Under the pieces are notes generated by a model, which searched no databases, was not told the DNA's origin, and saw only the letters and a list, made by a program, of their open reading frames with translations. Source: Desulfatitalea sp. (GTDB lineage: Bacteria > Desulfobacterota > Desulfobacteria > Desulfobacterales > Desulfosarcinaceae). Taken from it: a DNA stretch of 16,509 nt. Shown here in pieces: positions 6,900-14,182 of the stretch (positions within the stretch are counted from its first letter, which is position 1; the number at the start of each line of letters is the position of its first letter). The stretch spans positions 1-16,509 of the forward strand of contig JABDRH010000686.1 in assembly GCA_013041835.1 (NCBI GenBank), given 5' to 3'. The position numbers were made by a program, and so were the translations under genes.

Positions 6900-8903
6900 A
6901 TGCGTTTCATGAGCAAACAGAGAATCGGGTGGGTTGTGGGATTGGTGCTGGGTGGACTTTTTGGGTATGATGGCCTTTTGGCCAGCGAGCCGAGCAAGAT
7001 CCTGAAATTGGAAGAAATGACGGTGAGCGACACATCCGGCGAGGTGTCGCCGCCACCGCCCTCCGCGACGATCATCACGATTGATGATATCCAAGACCAA
7101 CGCTTTGACAAGACGCTGTATGTACTGCAGAAGGTGCCGGGGGTTTCCATAAATGACTACGGCCAGGGTGCGGTCGCCAGTCAGTTCACCATGCGCGGAC
7201 TGCGCTTGGGGCATAACACCGGCGTGGCCATTTTCGTAGACGGTGTGCCCATCAACGAATCTACGTCCCATGGGGACGGTTACGGCGATTTCAATACCAT
7301 CATTCCCGAAGACATCGAGTACATCGAAGTGATCAAGGGCCCCTCGTCGGCGCTCTACGGTCAGTTCGCCAGGGCCGGCGTGGTCAACATCGTAACCAGG
7401 CGGTCCGGTGATTTCGGACTCTACAAGCTGGGCGCGGGCGATTTCAACCGCCAGCGCTTCGCCGCCTCGGCGGGCCACCGGGATGGCGACTTTCAATCGG
7501 TTTTGGGCGTCGAACTGTCGCGCAGTCAAGGCGCTACAGACCATTCGGCCTGGCAATTGGGCAACGCCACGGGTAAATTTTCCTACAAATTCAATCCTGA
7601 TCTCACCGGTGCGTTGACATTGAACATGCATACCACCGAATGGGATCACCCCGAGTATCTGAAGCGTGATCAGTGGGACGCCGGCAATTATTGGAGCGCC
7701 AAGCCCCTGGGTGGCGGCCAGCGGTACCGCTACGGGATGAGCACCAACTGGACCTATAATGCCACGGCAAATGCTTTTTTCAATCTGATGCTCTACGGGT
7801 ACACCATGAACCTGACCCGCTATCGTGACTTGGATTCATCGGTCCGGGAAGAGTATCACGACCGCGAGATGTACGGCTGCAGCAGCAGCTACGTGTGGAA
7901 TGCCGAACTGGGCCGCATGAAGAACAACCTGACAGTGGGCGTGGATGGCCAGGTGGAGCTGACGCATACCATCAATGCCGATAACCCCGGTCGTATCGCC
8001 ACGGCCCGGGAGCATGTTACCGTGGATGGCAAATCGAACATCCGCACCTATTCGGCCTACTTTCAGAACGATCTGGCCCTGACCCGGTCTTGGAAGCTGA
8101 CTTTGGGCGCCCGCTTCGATCACGTGGAGGGCGAACTGGACGAGCGCGTGACCGCCGTGGAAAAAGACATGAAAAAGTACGACATTTTCAGCCCCAAGGC
8201 CGGCCTGGCGTTTACTCCCATTGACGGCTATACGCTCTTTTCAACCTATGGCGAAGGATTCCAATTACCAAACGGTTTCGACAAATTCAACAATCCGAAT
8301 CTGAAAGAAGAGATCTACTCCCAGTATGAACTGGGGTTCAAATCAACCCGTTGGCACCCGTTGGAGATGACCCTGACTGGGTTTATCCTGGACATTGACG
8401 AGGAAATCGTCATTGACGCGGTCACGGGCACTAAGGAAAATCAGGGCAAGACACGGCGCAAGGGAGCCGAGTTGGAGGTCAGTACCACTGTTCTGAAGCA
8501 CTTATCCATTTATGGACTGGCATCCTACACCAAGGGCGAGTATGAGCATTATATCTACGACGGGATTGACTATTCGGGCACGGATATCTCTTTGATACCG
8601 GAATGGGTGTACAGCTTCGGCGCTCAGTGGAAGCCGGACCAGAGCTTTTTTGCCGGTTTCGACTACCGCTATGTCGGCGAAGGGCGGTTGGACAACTATG
8701 CCGCCGATTACACCGGGTACAAGGCATCCACAATCGACTACTGGGTGGCTGACGCCCAGATCGGTTACCGTTTCAGGAGCTATTCATTGTCCTTGGATGC
8801 TAAGAATATATTCGATGAGCGCTATCCGAGCACGGAGACGGCCACATCACTGCGCACGGCCAATCCCAGGTCTTTTTTCGTAACAGTTGTGGTGAATTAT
8901 TGA
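6900..8903 (+). CDS. TonB-dependent outer-membrane receptor, complete (nickel locus, receptor 2)
   Basis: 667 aa. A signal peptide covers about residues 8-28 (hydrophobic WVVGLVLGGLFG, then ASE). LEEMTVSD (37-44) fits a TonB box and is followed by a short proline run (51-54). The plug covers about 55-170: IDDIQDQRFDKTLYVLQKVPGV, MRGLRLGHN, VAIFVDGVPINE and IEYIEVIKGPSSALYGQFARAGVVNIVTRR in broken conserved blocks. A 22-stranded-type barrel follows and ends NPRSFFVTVVVNY, with the usual terminal aromatic residue. It binds and imports an extracellular ligand with TonB energy. ATG 6900 is chosen for its AAAGGA ribosome site (6888-6893); an in-frame ATG at 6870 would add ten residues, and one at 6909 would remove three. 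It lies 90 bp after nikE on the same strand, so it is probably co-transcribed or co-regulated. The ligand is inferred to be a nickel chelate; the gap upstream is too short for a cobalamin riboswitch. Confidence 0.93.
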   Translation: MRFMSKQRIGWVVGLVLGGLFGYDGLLASEPSKILKLEEMTVSDTSGEVSPPPPSATIITIDDIQDQRFDKTLYVLQKVPGVSINDYGQGAVASQFTMRGLRLGHNTGVAIFVDGVPINESTSHGDGYGDFNTIIPEDIEYIEVIKGPSSALYGQFARAGVVNIVTRRSGDFGLYKLGAGDFNRQRFAASAGHRDGDFQSVLGVELSRSQGATDHSAWQLGNATGKFSYKFNPDLTGALTLNMHTTEWDHPEYLKRDQWDAGNYWSAKPLGGGQRYRYGMSTNWTYNATANAFFNLMLYGYTMNLTRYRDLDSSVREEYHDREMYGCSSSYVWNAELGRMKNNLTVGVDGQVELTHTINADNPGRIATAREHVTVDGKSNIRTYSAYFQNDLALTRSWKLTLGARFDHVEGELDERVTAVEKDMKKYDIFSPKAGLAFTPIDGYTLFSTYGEGFQLPNGFDKFNNPNLKEEIYSQYELGFKSTRWHPLEMTLTGFILDIDEEIVIDAVTGTKENQGKTRRKGAELEVSTTVLKHLSIYGLASYTKGEYEHYIYDGIDYSGTDISLIPEWVYSFGAQWKPDQSFFAGFDYRYVGEGRLDNYAADYTGYKASTIDYWVADAQIGYRFRSYSLSLDAKNIFDERYPSTETATSLRTANPRSFFVTVVVNY

Positions 8904-8911
8904 AAACCGAA

Positions 8912-8944
8912 GCAATTGGCCGGTTGCCCGCCGGCCCAATTTGC
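8912..8944 (+). terminator. Terminator-like hairpin after receptor 2
   Basis: GCAATTGGCCGG (8912-8923) pairs with CCGGCCCAATTTGC (8931-8944) with two single-base bulges around a 7-nt loop. It starts 9 nt after the receptor stop codon. There is no good run of T after it, so it may act as an mRNA 3'-end stabiliser rather than a strict rho-independent terminator. Confidence 0.45.
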
Positions 8945-8974
8945 ATAGTGCCATGGCTGAACCCGGTTGTTAGA

Positions 8975-9128
8975 GCGCAGGAAAAAAATAATTCCCCCAT
9001 CTTGCTTGTCTTTGAGTCCGTCTGCGGCGTTGCATCCACCGGCACATATCCTGATATGCACCGGTAGATGTGCCTTGCAGACGAACCCAGATCCAGCGCA
9101 ATCTTGGGGAATTATTTCTTTCCTGCGC
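8975..9128. repeat. 154-bp imperfect palindrome (MITE-like or REP-like element)
   Basis: Arms of 76 nt (8975-9050 and 9053-9128) are inverted copies around a 2-nt centre. The outer 23 nt match at 22 positions (GCGCAGGAAA, one mismatch, then AAATAATTCCCC). The inner part matches around ACCGGNNCATATC, and the middle is more diverged, with a 1-nt shift around CGTCTGC. It sits between two converging genes and ends 2 bp before the aldolase stop codon, so transcripts from both sides could form a long hairpin. It encodes no credible protein, although short open frames cross it. Sequences of this kind are, from memory, scattered in Desulfobacterales genomes; that was not checked here. It may be a non-autonomous mobile element, a processed-RNA hairpin or a shared terminator. 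Confidence 0.8.
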
Positions 9129-9130
9129 CC

Positions 9131-10081
9131 TTATACCAGATCCGTAGACGTGGTCACCTGGTTGAAAAAGTCGGTGATCTGCTCCTTGCGGTCCGACTCC
9201 ATATGGGCCATGGCCGAGCGGGGGTGCTGATTGAGCACGCCGGTGATCATGTAGGGGATGTAGTAGCCCCAATCGATACGCTTGGTCCAGGGGATAATTT
9301 GAGATTCGATGACTTCGATGAGTGGACGCACACGAAATTTGGGGTTCTTGAGAAACGACACCAACAGCTCCAGCGGGCAGTTGCCGGCGCCGCGGCCGAT
9401 GCCGTAGAGGCTGCCGTCCAGATAGTTGACCCCGTTGATGATGGCCGAGATGGTGTTGGCAAAGGCCAGTTGCTGGTTGTTGTGGCAATGGATGCCGATG
9501 GTTTTGTCGGGCAGGGCCTCCATGTACTTTTTGGATAGGGTGTCGATGTCCTCGGAGTAAAAGGCGCCGAAGCTGTCCACCAGGTAGATGATGGGCACGC
9601 GGCACTTGGACAGGTCATTCAGGGCTTCTTCCAGGTCGCGCAGACCCACGGTGGAGACGGCCATCAGGTTGATGGTGACTTCATATCCCTTGTCCATGCA
9701 GTGGTGGGCCAAAGCAATGGCCGCGTCGACCTGGTGCACGTAGCAGGCCACCCGTACCATGTCAAGTGAACTCTCTGATTTTAAAGGAATATCATCGAAC
9801 TCAATGCGGCCGATGTCGGCCATGGCTGACAGCTTGACCTTTTTCTCCTCGCCGCCGATGACCCGCTGGATATCCTTTTCCGCGCAGAATTTCCAAGGTC
9901 CCATCTCGTCGCGGGAAAAGGCCGATTCAGAGCTCAGGTAGCCGATTTCCATATAATCGATACCGGCCTGATTGCACGCCGTATAAACGGTGCGCACGAA
10001 TTCGTCCGTAAACTGCCATTTGTTCATCAATCCGCCGTCGCGTACCGTACAGTCCACTACCTTGATTTGGGGTCGAAACAT
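9131..10081 (-). CDS. DRE-TIM metallolyase-family aldolase (HMGL/DmpG-like)
   Basis: 316 aa TIM-barrel protein of the HMGL-like superfamily, which includes 4-hydroxy-2-oxovalerate aldolase (DmpG) and isopropylmalate synthase. These enzymes form or cleave C-C bonds next to a keto acid using a divalent metal. The superfamily motif is VDCTVRDGG (residues 9-17; Asp10 metal ligand, Arg14 catalytic, Asp15). The second metal site is GIHCHNNQ (196-203; His198, His200). YLVDSFGAF (166-174) and LYGIGRGAGNCPLE (225-238) are further family motifs. ATG 10081 has AGGAGAGGA just upstream. The gene is 16 bp downstream of the KDPG-type aldolase, so the two form an operon. It lacks the acetaldehyde dehydrogenase partner of classical DmpG, and it is a little short (DmpG is about 345 aa), so the C-terminal helical region may differ. 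The substrate is unknown. Confidence 0.82.
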   Translation of the reverse strand: MFRPQIKVVDCTVRDGGLMNKWQFTDEFVRTVYTACNQAGIDYMEIGYLSSESAFSRDEMGPWKFCAEKDIQRVIGGEEKKVKLSAMADIGRIEFDDIPLKSESSLDMVRVACYVHQVDAAIALAHHCMDKGYEVTINLMAVSTVGLRDLEEALNDLSKCRVPIIYLVDSFGAFYSEDIDTLSKKYMEALPDKTIGIHCHNNQQLAFANTISAIINGVNYLDGSLYGIGRGAGNCPLELLVSFLKNPKFRVRPLIEVIESQIIPWTKRIDWGYYIPYMITGVLNQHPRSAMAHMESDRKEQITDFFNQVTTSTDLV

Positions 10082-10097
10082 ATCCTCTCCTGTCTGC

Positions 10098-10712
10098 TCA
10101 TGATGAAAGTATTTTTAAGAAACGTCTGACATGCTCCCCTGCCGCGTCAGGCGAATGATCCGCCAGCGCCTGTTTGCCGAAAAGGGTGGCGCCCACGCCC
10201 ACGGCGGCGGCGCCGGCTTCGAAATACGAGTTCACATTCTCGGCGGTGATGCCGCCAACGGCCACCAGGGGGATCTGATCATAGGGGCCGCGCAGGTCGC
10301 TGATGTAACGGGGGCCGTGTGGGCCGCCGCAGGGAAACACCTTGACCATGGTTGCACCGGCCGACCATGCCGCGTAAACCTCGGTGGGTGTGAGGCCGCC
10401 GGCAATGACCGGCACACCATGGCTGACGGCATAACGGATCACCGACGGGTCGACGTTTGGGGTAACCAAAAACATGGCCCCGGCCGCCACGGCCTTGCGG
10501 GCTTCTTCCAAATTGCGAATGGTGCCCATGCCCAGCCATTTGCCCGCCGGCACGCGTGTCCGATGTGTGCGAACCATCTCTATGGCCGATAGTGTATTAA
10601 AGGTCACCTCCATGGCCTGTAAGCCGGCGGCGAACGCACTCATCATCAGTTGGCCGAAAAAATCCGGGGCAACACCCCGCAGGATGCCGATCACCGGTAC
10701 GTCCAGTTTCAT
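10098..10712 (-). CDS. KDPG/KHG-type class I aldolase (Eda family)
   Basis: 204 aa, typical of 2-keto-3-deoxy-6-phosphogluconate / 4-hydroxy-2-oxoglutarate aldolases (E. coli Eda, 213 aa). They cleave a 2-keto-3-deoxy acid to pyruvate plus an aldehyde through a Schiff base. Visible motifs are MEVTFNT with the catalytic Glu (Glu35), VTPN (83-86), AGGLTP (104-109), MVKVFPCGG with the Schiff-base Lys (Lys124), and VAVGGIT (150-156) at the phosphate site. N-terminal PVIGILRG replaces the Eda PVVPVI-type strand and keeps an Arg (Arg12). ATG 10712 is the only reasonable start, although its ribosome site is weak. No dehydratase (edd) is nearby, so an Entner-Doudoroff role is not supported by context. 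The partner gene 16 bp downstream encodes another keto-acid aldolase, suggesting a shared sugar-acid or keto-acid pathway. Confidence 0.85.
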   Translation of the reverse strand: MKLDVPVIGILRGVAPDFFGQLMMSAFAAGLQAMEVTFNTLSAIEMVRTHRTRVPAGKWLGMGTIRNLEEARKAVAAGAMFLVTPNVDPSVIRYAVSHGVPVIAGGLTPTEVYAAWSAGATMVKVFPCGGPHGPRYISDLRGPYDQIPLVAVGGITAENVNSYFEAGAAAVGVGATLFGKQALADHSPDAAGEHVRRFLKILSS

Positions 10713-10754
10713 ATGTCACCCATTTATTTGACAGGGACTTTAAACCGCTCAGAC

Positions 10755-10783
10755 GCTATAGCAAAATTGGGCAAGGGCGGCAA
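10755..10783 (-). promoter_or_regulatory. Candidate sigma-70 promoter for the aldolase pair
   Basis: On the minus strand, TTGCCG (10783-10778) and TATAGC (10760-10755) are separated by exactly 17 bp. Transcription would start near 10748, giving a leader of about 36 nt before the ATG at 10712. This is consensus matching only. Confidence 0.4.
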
Positions 10784-10845
10784 GGATGGGATTGGGGTGG
10801 GAAATGCGAAATGTGCAATGGTAGATGGGTAACTGCATCCGCCCA

Positions 10846-11565
10846 TCAGCGCCTCTTGAGAAACTGCCGCTGGAAATTGTAGATGCAGCGGGTCAACTTT
10901 TTCAGTTCGTCCGGCACAATTTCCATGAACTCAAAGGCATAGCGATAGCGCTTGTTTTCCCGGTCGTGCTCGATACGGCGCACTTGCGCGCGTTGTATAA
11001 TGATGACCTGTTCCGACCAATCCTCGCACGCCGGCACGATAATGCCGACATGCGGCAAACTCTGGTTGACCCGCAATAGCGAATCTTGCAGATCTTTGAC
11101 ATTGTGTTTGGTCAGCACTCCGAAAGCACCGCCGAGGCTGATGTTGATCAAACTGATGATGGCGTGAACCTTGCCCATCTTGATCAACAGGTTGGTGTCC
11201 AGGGGGGGCGGCATGCGAAAGTTCCGGCGGCGCTGGATACGCTCCACGTAGTCCGGAAACGGGACGAGCAGGTCCCGGCCGTTGATTTGACCCCCGATCG
11301 TATTAAAGAGGTATTCCAGCTTGTCCGGGCCGTTGAAATTAAAGCGCAGGGTGAAGTGGGTTTTGTTTGCCACCGCCGCCCGAAATCCTTGGGGAAGGTC
11401 GATGCACAGATGTTTTCCAACAGGGGTCCGATGCACGCCGGTAGCGCAGGTAAGGTGCTCATAGCCGCTGCCCACCAGCGACATGGAGATTATGATATTG
11501 TTAGCGATAAGCTGATCGAAAAGCGCGTCGATCTTGGCTTCTTTTAACTTTTCATGCTCAGGCAT
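10846..11565 (-). CDS. PilZ-domain protein (YcgR-like c-di-GMP receptor)
   Basis: 239 aa cytoplasmic protein. Residues about 15-105 resemble the N-terminal beta-barrel found in YcgR-type proteins (SLVGSGYEHLT, LRFNFNGP, YLFNTIGGQI). A PilZ domain follows, with the c-di-GMP motif RRRNFR (112-117; RxxxR between Arg113 and Arg117) and NISLGG (141-146; N/DxSxxG). Both halves of the binding signature are intact, so it should bind c-di-GMP and pass that signal to motility, adhesion or secretion machinery. The C-terminal ends in a basic stretch (FLKRR). ATG 11565 lacks a clear ribosome site. It is 172 bp downstream of the vWA-FHA gene on the same strand, and 133 bp upstream of the aldolase pair. No flagellar or pilus gene is in view, so the target is unknown. 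Confidence 0.82.
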   Translation of the reverse strand: MPEHEKLKEAKIDALFDQLIANNIIISMSLVGSGYEHLTCATGVHRTPVGKHLCIDLPQGFRAAVANKTHFTLRFNFNGPDKLEYLFNTIGGQINGRDLLVPFPDYVERIQRRRNFRMPPPLDTNLLIKMGKVHAIISLINISLGGAFGVLTKHNVKDLQDSLLRVNQSLPHVGIIVPACEDWSEQVIIIQRAQVRRIEHDRENKRYRYAFEFMEIVPDELKKLTRCIYNFQRQFLKRR

Positions 11566-11605
11566 ACGGTTGCCGACCCATTGACTTGATGCAGATGTCC
11601 ATGCG

Positions 11606-11643
11606 ACTTGCCGGTACGATTTTTAAGGGTCTTATCGGCAAGT
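11606..11643. other. Hairpin in the gap between the vWA-FHA and PilZ genes
   Basis: ACTTGCCGGTA (11606-11616) can pair with the stretch ending at 11643 (TATCGGCAAGT), giving a stem of about 10-11 bp with one G-T pair around a loop of about 17 nt. On the minus strand it lies about 95 nt after the vWA-FHA stop and before the PilZ start. No clear T-run follows, so I do not call it a terminator. It could be an attenuating or stabilising structure. Confidence 0.35.
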
Positions 11644-11737
11644 TGGACTATTTCTTGAGTTCGACGGTATCGGGCCGCCGGTGAGCTGGTGAAAATTTTG
11701 GAAGACTTGCACGGTGTCGCCAGTCAATCGGAAAGGA

Positions 11738-13633
11738 TCACCTCACCTGTCCGAGATTGTCGAAATCCAAGGCCAACATGGACTTCTCTTCCTCGGTGAG
11801 AAATTCCACGGACATGATTTCCACCGGGTCATCCTCCTGGCTGGTCGGAACGATGGTCATGCTGACCCAAGTGGCCGGATTCTGCCCAAAAGTTAGGAAA
11901 CACAGCAAATCACAGTGCGCCTGGGTAAAGGAGGGGGTCTGAGCCCAGCGCATGATAAATTTGGTGAATCCGCCGTAGCGATTCTCATACCATTTCGCCG
12001 CCTCGTCGATGCCCACAGGCAGGCTGCAGACCACAAAAAACGCTTTGTTTCGGATCAGATGATCACAGTGCATATCGCCGCTCGCTTCCGACTTTTCCAA
12101 ATTGGCGTGAGCCTTGGTGGCAATCAGCTCCAGCACGTCGCGCGTTACGTAAGTGTTGGAAAAGTATTGGTACTTGCTGCCCAGCGCACTTAGCTGCATC
12201 AAATGGGTCATGATACAATCGATCAGGTGTTGCTCGCTGCCCTCTTCGTTAAGATCGATGACCACCGTGGCGCCCGATTGGGGGTCTTCAAGGGGGGTCA
12301 TGGCCACCATGATCGTCTCACCAAAGGCGATTTGATCGGGGACCACAAACTTAAACGCGCAAGTGGAAAACCGGATGACGTCACCGTTTTTCAAACGCAA
12401 CGGCATGTTGGGCTGCAGCTTTTGGTCGTTGAGTTTAGTGCCGTTGGTGCTACGTTGGTCTTCTATGAAAAAGACCATGTTCTTATGTTCGATGGTGGCA
12501 TGAAAACTTGAAATCGTCGAGCGCTCGATGACGATGTCATTACGCTGATCGCGACCAATGGCCATGCGATGCTTGTCGAGCTTTATTTTTTCCGCCGTTT
12601 GCCCGTCTTTCGGATTCAGTGCCTCCAGGTGGGCATCGGGCAATACATTTGCGATTTCGGGTAGATGCCCCTGTTTCTTGGCGGCGGCCATTTGCTTGAG
12701 ATAGAAAAAAACCAGAATCGCCGCCAGCACCGTAACCACGACGGCGAGCACCACGAAAAGCAATTCAACGCCACTTTTGTTTTGGGGTCGGGGTTCCTCT
12801 GGCGTCGAATACGGCGCCGATACGACCTGCGGCGGTTCAGACGGTAAGGGGATAGCGTTCTGCGGTTCGTGGGTTTCTGGTGATGCTTCAATGACCTTGC
12901 TGGGCGCTGGCGGCGGATTGAGTTTGAGCAGAATATCCTCCAACACGGCCAGGATGCCCGAAGCTTCATACGTACGATAGTATTCCCCATCGGTACGGGC
13001 GGCCAGGGACTGAATCAGTATAAAATCAGCCGCTTCGGTAAAAGCGATGCCAAAAATGCGCACTTGCTGATCTTTGCATTCAGCCGTCAGATCCTGTTTG
13101 AGCCATTGGGTCAGCTCGCCATCCCGCTTGGCGTTGCCCGTATCCATGATACCATCGGTAATAAAGATGATGCCCCGCCGCGCCGCTTGGCGGCCGTTGC
13201 TTTTTAGCTCGTAAAGCGCTCTTTCAATACCCGCGGCACTATCGGTGTATCGGCCGCGGTAGTCGATTGTCTTCAGGCTGTCGATAAACTGCTGCCGTGC
13301 CTGATCCGTGGCCAAGTCGTGCAGGGGTTCGAGCAGGTGGATGCTTGCATCAAAAAGGATCATGCCCACCTGGGAATTGGGCGGCAGACGCCGTACAAAC
13401 GACTCGACGACCTTGGGGGTATTGAACTCGGGGTCGTTTTTTTTCATGCTGCCCGAGTTGTCGATCACAAACATCAGGTCAATGGGTGCATTGGCGCGCT
13501 TGTGGATTTTGTGGGTCTTAAGGTCGGAAAATGCGGGCCACGCATCAAAGCTGACCGAAACGGCCAGCAGCCACAATGTCATCCACAAAGCGGCACCAAT
13601 GTGAATGCTGCATCGAGACGAACCAGATTTCAT
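11738..13633 (-). CDS. Membrane protein with extracytoplasmic vWA domain and cytoplasmic FHA domain
   Basis: 631 aa. Residues 12-36 are a hydrophobic signal sequence or anchor. A von Willebrand A domain (about 51-237) has a complete MIDAS metal site: DNSGS (58-62), Thr130 in GRYTDSAAG, and Asp160 in FITDG. A proline-rich linker (239-285) leads to a strong transmembrane helix (289-313). A forkhead-associated domain (about 345-430) keeps the phosphothreonine-binding residues: GR (360-361), SSFH (375-378) and STNGT (395-399). The last 190 residues (about 440-631) match no family I recognise; they are mixed and not low-complexity, with several Trp and Cys. Predicted topology puts vWA in the periplasm and FHA inside, so it could pass an outside binding or adhesion signal to a phosphoprotein partner. 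The ATG at 13633 has an AAGGA ribosome site (13644-13640). No Ser/Thr kinase or phosphatase gene is visible in the window. Confidence 0.85.
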   Translation of the reverse strand: MKSGSSRCSIHIGAALWMTLWLLAVSVSFDAWPAFSDLKTHKIHKRANAPIDLMFVIDNSGSMKKNDPEFNTPKVVESFVRRLPPNSQVGMILFDASIHLLEPLHDLATDQARQQFIDSLKTIDYRGRYTDSAAGIERALYELKSNGRQAARRGIIFITDGIMDTGNAKRDGELTQWLKQDLTAECKDQQVRIFGIAFTEAADFILIQSLAARTDGEYYRTYEASGILAVLEDILLKLNPPPAPSKVIEASPETHEPQNAIPLPSEPPQVVSAPYSTPEEPRPQNKSGVELLFVVLAVVVTVLAAILVFFYLKQMAAAKKQGHLPEIANVLPDAHLEALNPKDGQTAEKIKLDKHRMAIGRDQRNDIVIERSTISSFHATIEHKNMVFFIEDQRSTNGTKLNDQKLQPNMPLRLKNGDVIRFSTCAFKFVVPDQIAFGETIMVAMTPLEDPQSGATVVIDLNEEGSEQHLIDCIMTHLMQLSALGSKYQYFSNTYVTRDVLELIATKAHANLEKSEASGDMHCDHLIRNKAFFVVCSLPVGIDEAAKWYENRYGGFTKFIMRWAQTPSFTQAHCDLLCFLTFGQNPATWVSMTIVPTSQEDDPVEIMSVEFLTEEEKSMLALDFDNLGQVR

Positions 13634-13672
13634 TGTATATCCTTGTTGAATGGAAGAAGGTAATTCAATTGA

Positions 13673-13701
13673 TTTCTAAACCAATGGATTAACCCGGTCA
13701 A
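13673..13701 (-). promoter_or_regulatory. Candidate sigma-70 promoter for the vWA-FHA gene
   Basis: Minus-strand TTGACC (13701-13696, 5/6 to consensus) and TAGAAA (13678-13673, 4/6) lie 17 bp apart. The start point would be near 13666, about 33 nt before the ATG. This is the best-matching promoter in the window. Confidence 0.5.
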
Positions 13702-13746
13702 GCCTTGAGTCGTCGATACCGTGACGAACAAATAATTACCGTGGCG

Positions 13747-13775
13747 TTGATTCACTTGTGCACTTGATGTAATAG
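13747..13775 (+). promoter_or_regulatory. Possible promoter for the HU/IHF-family gene
   Basis: TTGATT (13747-13752) and TAATAG (13770-13775) are 17 bp apart, 33 bp before the ATG at 13809. The -10 match is modest. The surrounding 13634-13808 region is locally AT-rich, as expected for a divergent promoter region. Confidence 0.3.
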
Positions 13776-13808
13776 ATATATCAATTGTGACCACCAAGCG
13801 GGGAGCAT

Positions 13809-14099
13809 ATGAACAAGCTTGAATTAATCGCGACGTTGGGTGAGCAGAATGATCTGCCCAAAGCCGAAGCCAAGCGGATCGTTGAGCTTTTTTTTGACAG
13901 AATCTGTGATGCCCTCGCCAAAGGCGACCGGGTGGAGATTCGAGGCCTGTGCACCTTCAAAGTGAAGTCGTACGACAGCTACAACGGCCGTAATCCAAAA
14001 ACAGGCGAATTGGTGCACGTCAAACCTAAACGGCTGCCATTTTTCAAACCCGGTGCGGACTTGAAGATGCGTGTTGACGGCAGCAACGGGCGCCATTGA
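13809..14099 (+). CDS. HU/IHF-family DNA-bending protein
   Basis: 96 aa, the normal length for this family. These small dimeric proteins bend and compact DNA and assist replication, recombination and transcription. The helical N-terminus (MNKLELIATLGEQNDLPKAE) is followed by the beta-arm region: VEIRGLCTFKV (42-52), then GRNPKTGE (60-67), whose Pro63 is the intercalating residue, and a HVKPKRLPFFKPG (70-82) saddle. It looks closer to IHF-beta than to HU, but I do not assign a subunit. Cys48 sits where most relatives have Gly (IRGFGSF). A GGGAG ribosome site at 13801-13805 supports the ATG at 13809. It is transcribed divergently from the vWA-FHA gene and converges on the flavoprotein gene, with only 83 bp between the two stops. 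I saw no convincing terminator in that gap. Confidence 0.9.
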   Translation: MNKLELIATLGEQNDLPKAEAKRIVELFFDRICDALAKGDRVEIRGLCTFKVKSYDSYNGRNPKTGELVHVKPKRLPFFKPGADLKMRVDGSNGRH

Positions 14100-14182
14100 G
14101 CGGTTCCCTGGGTCACACGCGGTATTCCATCATCCACCGATCGACGCCGCCGCGCCGATCCCATCACCTCCGCGACATCGAC

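Noticed and set aside
8967..9230. 87-aa open frame across the palindrome (and a minus-strand counterpart)
   Set aside because: It is built from the inverted repeat arms and runs into the aldolase gene on the other strand. Such frames are often over-annotated in repeats.
14100..14182. Terminator between the converging HU and flavoprotein genes
   Set aside because: Only a 5-bp stem (GATCG/CGATC at 14139-14160) with no T-run was seen.
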